Source of the DNA: Hemicentrotus pulcherrimus
Taxonomy: Eukaryota > Echinodermata > Echinoidea > Camarodonta > Strongylocentrotidae
Length of the DNA: 64,000 nt
Direction: 5' to 3'
Assembly: GCA_003118195.1 (NCBI GenBank)
Contig: BEXV01000685.1
Span: 6,228-70,227 of the forward strand
The notes under the pieces were generated by a model that saw only the letters and a program-made list of their open reading frames with translations, was not told the DNA's origin and searched no databases. Of this stretch, positions 61,801 through 64,000 are shown in pieces (the first letter of the stretch is position 1; each line of letters opens with the position of its first letter). Made by a program: the position numbers and the translations under genes.

Positions 61801-64000
61801 ACATGAAAGCTTTAAAGCTATAATGGTCGAGCATTTTAACTGTAAACCTTGATATTTCCTATTTAATCTTTAATATTCATTCTTGTCATCTTTTCTATTA
61901 CTTCGAAACCATGCCTAGCCTTTCATTTGCAGTTTCAGTAACATAATTTCATTTGTATTACCTTTGATAATCTTGTGCATCATCCTATACTACCTTTTTT
62001 TATCAATATCTGCACCTTCTCTTTCCCTATTTTTTCTCTTTATCACAACCTCTTTACAACAGCCCTTTACCATAGCCCCCTATCCTCCCTAGTTCTCAAA
62101 TCTCTGTCATGTGAGTATGGGTAAAACCATCATAATTTGATTACAAAGCTTATATACACGACATGAACTTAATTAACATAATCTTTCAACAAAAACAAGA
62201 TCAGAAATTCACTCGCTTAATTATTCTAGCGCGAGTGTTTGAAATAAATGTGTAGCACTCCACTACAATAATTAATCACTTTTAATTTCTGTCTATTTTT
62301 ACTGTGAAACATAGCCCGAAACTAACGTTCTCCTTTTAATAGTATTTGTTGTTTCAGCATAATTATGTATATGGTACGTTTCTTGCTGTAAAGTATTGAC
62401 AAATAACAGAAATGATATAATTCAGTACTTCTCATTTTTACTGTTGTATATGGAGGTTAATTATATCATGTGGAATGTAATTTCGGACAACAGTTTGTGC
62501 GTCACACTCCCCTAACACATTCCTTTGTTGGCCAATATGTTGTATTATGTTATGACAAATTATTCCTCTCCCTAATCGAGAATGAAGTGACCTTTACAAT
62601 AACTCGTCAATGAATTGGAAACATTTTGTGTAAAAGGCCGACGTGTAATGTCATTTCTTGATTGACATCATTTTCTTTTCATCAACCGTAGCTAAGTGAT
62701 TACCGTTTTTTAAGTGGATATTTTAATGCATAATTTATATCACTATCAATAAACATTGGATTTTGTGATGTAGCTCTGGGTGATCCAATGCTCCACCTTT
62801 TCATTTAGTGCTATGTTATTCAGAAATTCATTTACGAAATGGGACAGAATTTAGAATGCATGTATAAAAAGGATATATAGAATAGACGAAGGCAGAACAT
62901 GAGAAAGCGACGAGGCAGAGTTGAAAAGGAAGAGAGCTAGAAAGAAAGAGATTGAGAAAATAAAAGATAGAAAGATAGAGAGATAGAACAAGATGATGAG
63001 AGTGATTCAAAGAGACCTCACATAATAAAATAGAATTTGGAAGGATCAATGAGTTCAGTAAGATATAAAGGTAAATATCATAGGACGAATTGGGAAAGAA
63101 ATAGAGAAATAAACACAATTTGGAAATACAGATGGATGAATATGAGAGAAAAATTATTGATTCAATGTTTATAATCTTAAATACTAAATGTAAGGATTAA
63201 AAAAAAATACCAATTTGAGTCAGAACTCTTGCTAAACATGACAGCATCTCTCGTTTTCACATTAATTAAAATAATCGTAATTTGTATTAACATAGTAATG
63301 AAGATATATAAGAGATCTATTAATACAACTTCGGTCCCTTTCAAGACCATTTTATCAAGTAGTGTTCTGTTACGCACATAAAGGAACAGGTGGGTCTAAT
63401 TGCTGCAAAGGATGCAATGCTTTCAACAAATATCTCAAATAATTCACATTGCAATCATAGATAATTTAAGTGCGCTGGGAAATAGCCATTTATGCTGTAG
63501 AGTCCCTCTTAAATTGTCACTACCACTTGAGTCCTCATGTGTATGCCCTCCATAATCATATTTGTCATTTTTTGTTTGTTTTTATCCAAATTAGGAACCT
63601 TGTTCACTGGCGATCACCGATCAATACACATAAAATATCGATCAAAAGTCAAATCGATCGTCTGTGTATTCAAGGCCAGATGGCGCTTTTTCCTAACAAA
63701 ATAATGGGGGTACAACAAAAAATATGTAGCTACATGTATTTGTCTTTTAATATTTGTTGTGTTATTTCTTGTATTTGATGGATAAGGAGAAGTATATTTT
63801 TCACATGTCTATCCTTTGGCTTCGGAAGAATTGCCTTGAGAACACACATGGAAGCTTGTGTACTCACTCTTTCCGACTTCCTACAGTGTGCATTGCCATT
63901 AATGTGATAGAGAATTCATACAATTAATATCATTTTAATTATCAGAATGCATTGCATCTGACAAATATATGTGAAATTTCAGGAGAACTAATTTACAAAA
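61801..64000. other. Upstream flank, nothing recognised
   Basis: AT-rich, with a mild GA-rich patch at 62890-63110 and no coding signal. The next gene is outside the window. Confidence 0.45.

Overview
The window reads as animal genomic DNA, AT-rich and full of simple repeats (long CT/GA, CA, GAT and AAT tracts). The two recognisable genes have multiple exons and GT-AG introns. The proteins look like those of an invertebrate deuterostome. The repeat texture suggests an echinoderm, most likely a sea urchin, but the species is an inference.

Layout. (1) Positions 1-2528, + strand: the 3' half of a phytanoyl-CoA dioxygenase domain gene (phyhd1), four exons ending in a stop at 2368-2370 and an AATAAA at 2523. 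(2) 2529-9215: convergent intergenic spacer holding a 297-bp foldback element, a decayed coding fragment and a GAT repeat. (3) 9216-60533, - strand: a complete lmx1 LIM-homeodomain transcription factor gene in eight coding exons (387 codons plus stop). Exon 2 carries LIM1, exon 3 LIM2, exons 4-6 the homeodomain and exons 7-8 the acidic and conserved C-terminus. Intron 2 is about 39.6 kb and intron 1 about 6.8 kb. (4) 60534-64000: upstream flank of lmx1, with a GC-rich block that may hold the promoter or a non-coding first exon.

The large introns hold no exon I recognise, but they are structured. They contain GC/CpG-rich unique islands that are candidate enhancers or promoters, two tRNA-derived SINE-like units, tandem and dispersed duplications, and a GC-rich block predicted to fold. 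They also hold a small same-strand ORF (42836-43105) with a TATA box, initiator, Kozak context and signal peptide, which could be a nested secreted-peptide gene. Long purine/pyrimidine tracts are strand-polarised across the introns.

The two real genes are tail to tail. PHYHD1 is a predicted Fe(II)/2-oxoglutarate oxygenase and LMX1 a developmental regulator, so no shared pathway is implied. Their adjacency matters mainly as possible ancient linkage, since human LMX1B and PHYHD1 both map to 9q33-q34. A 406-base run of N lies in lmx1 intron 6; splice phases show that no exon need be missing there.
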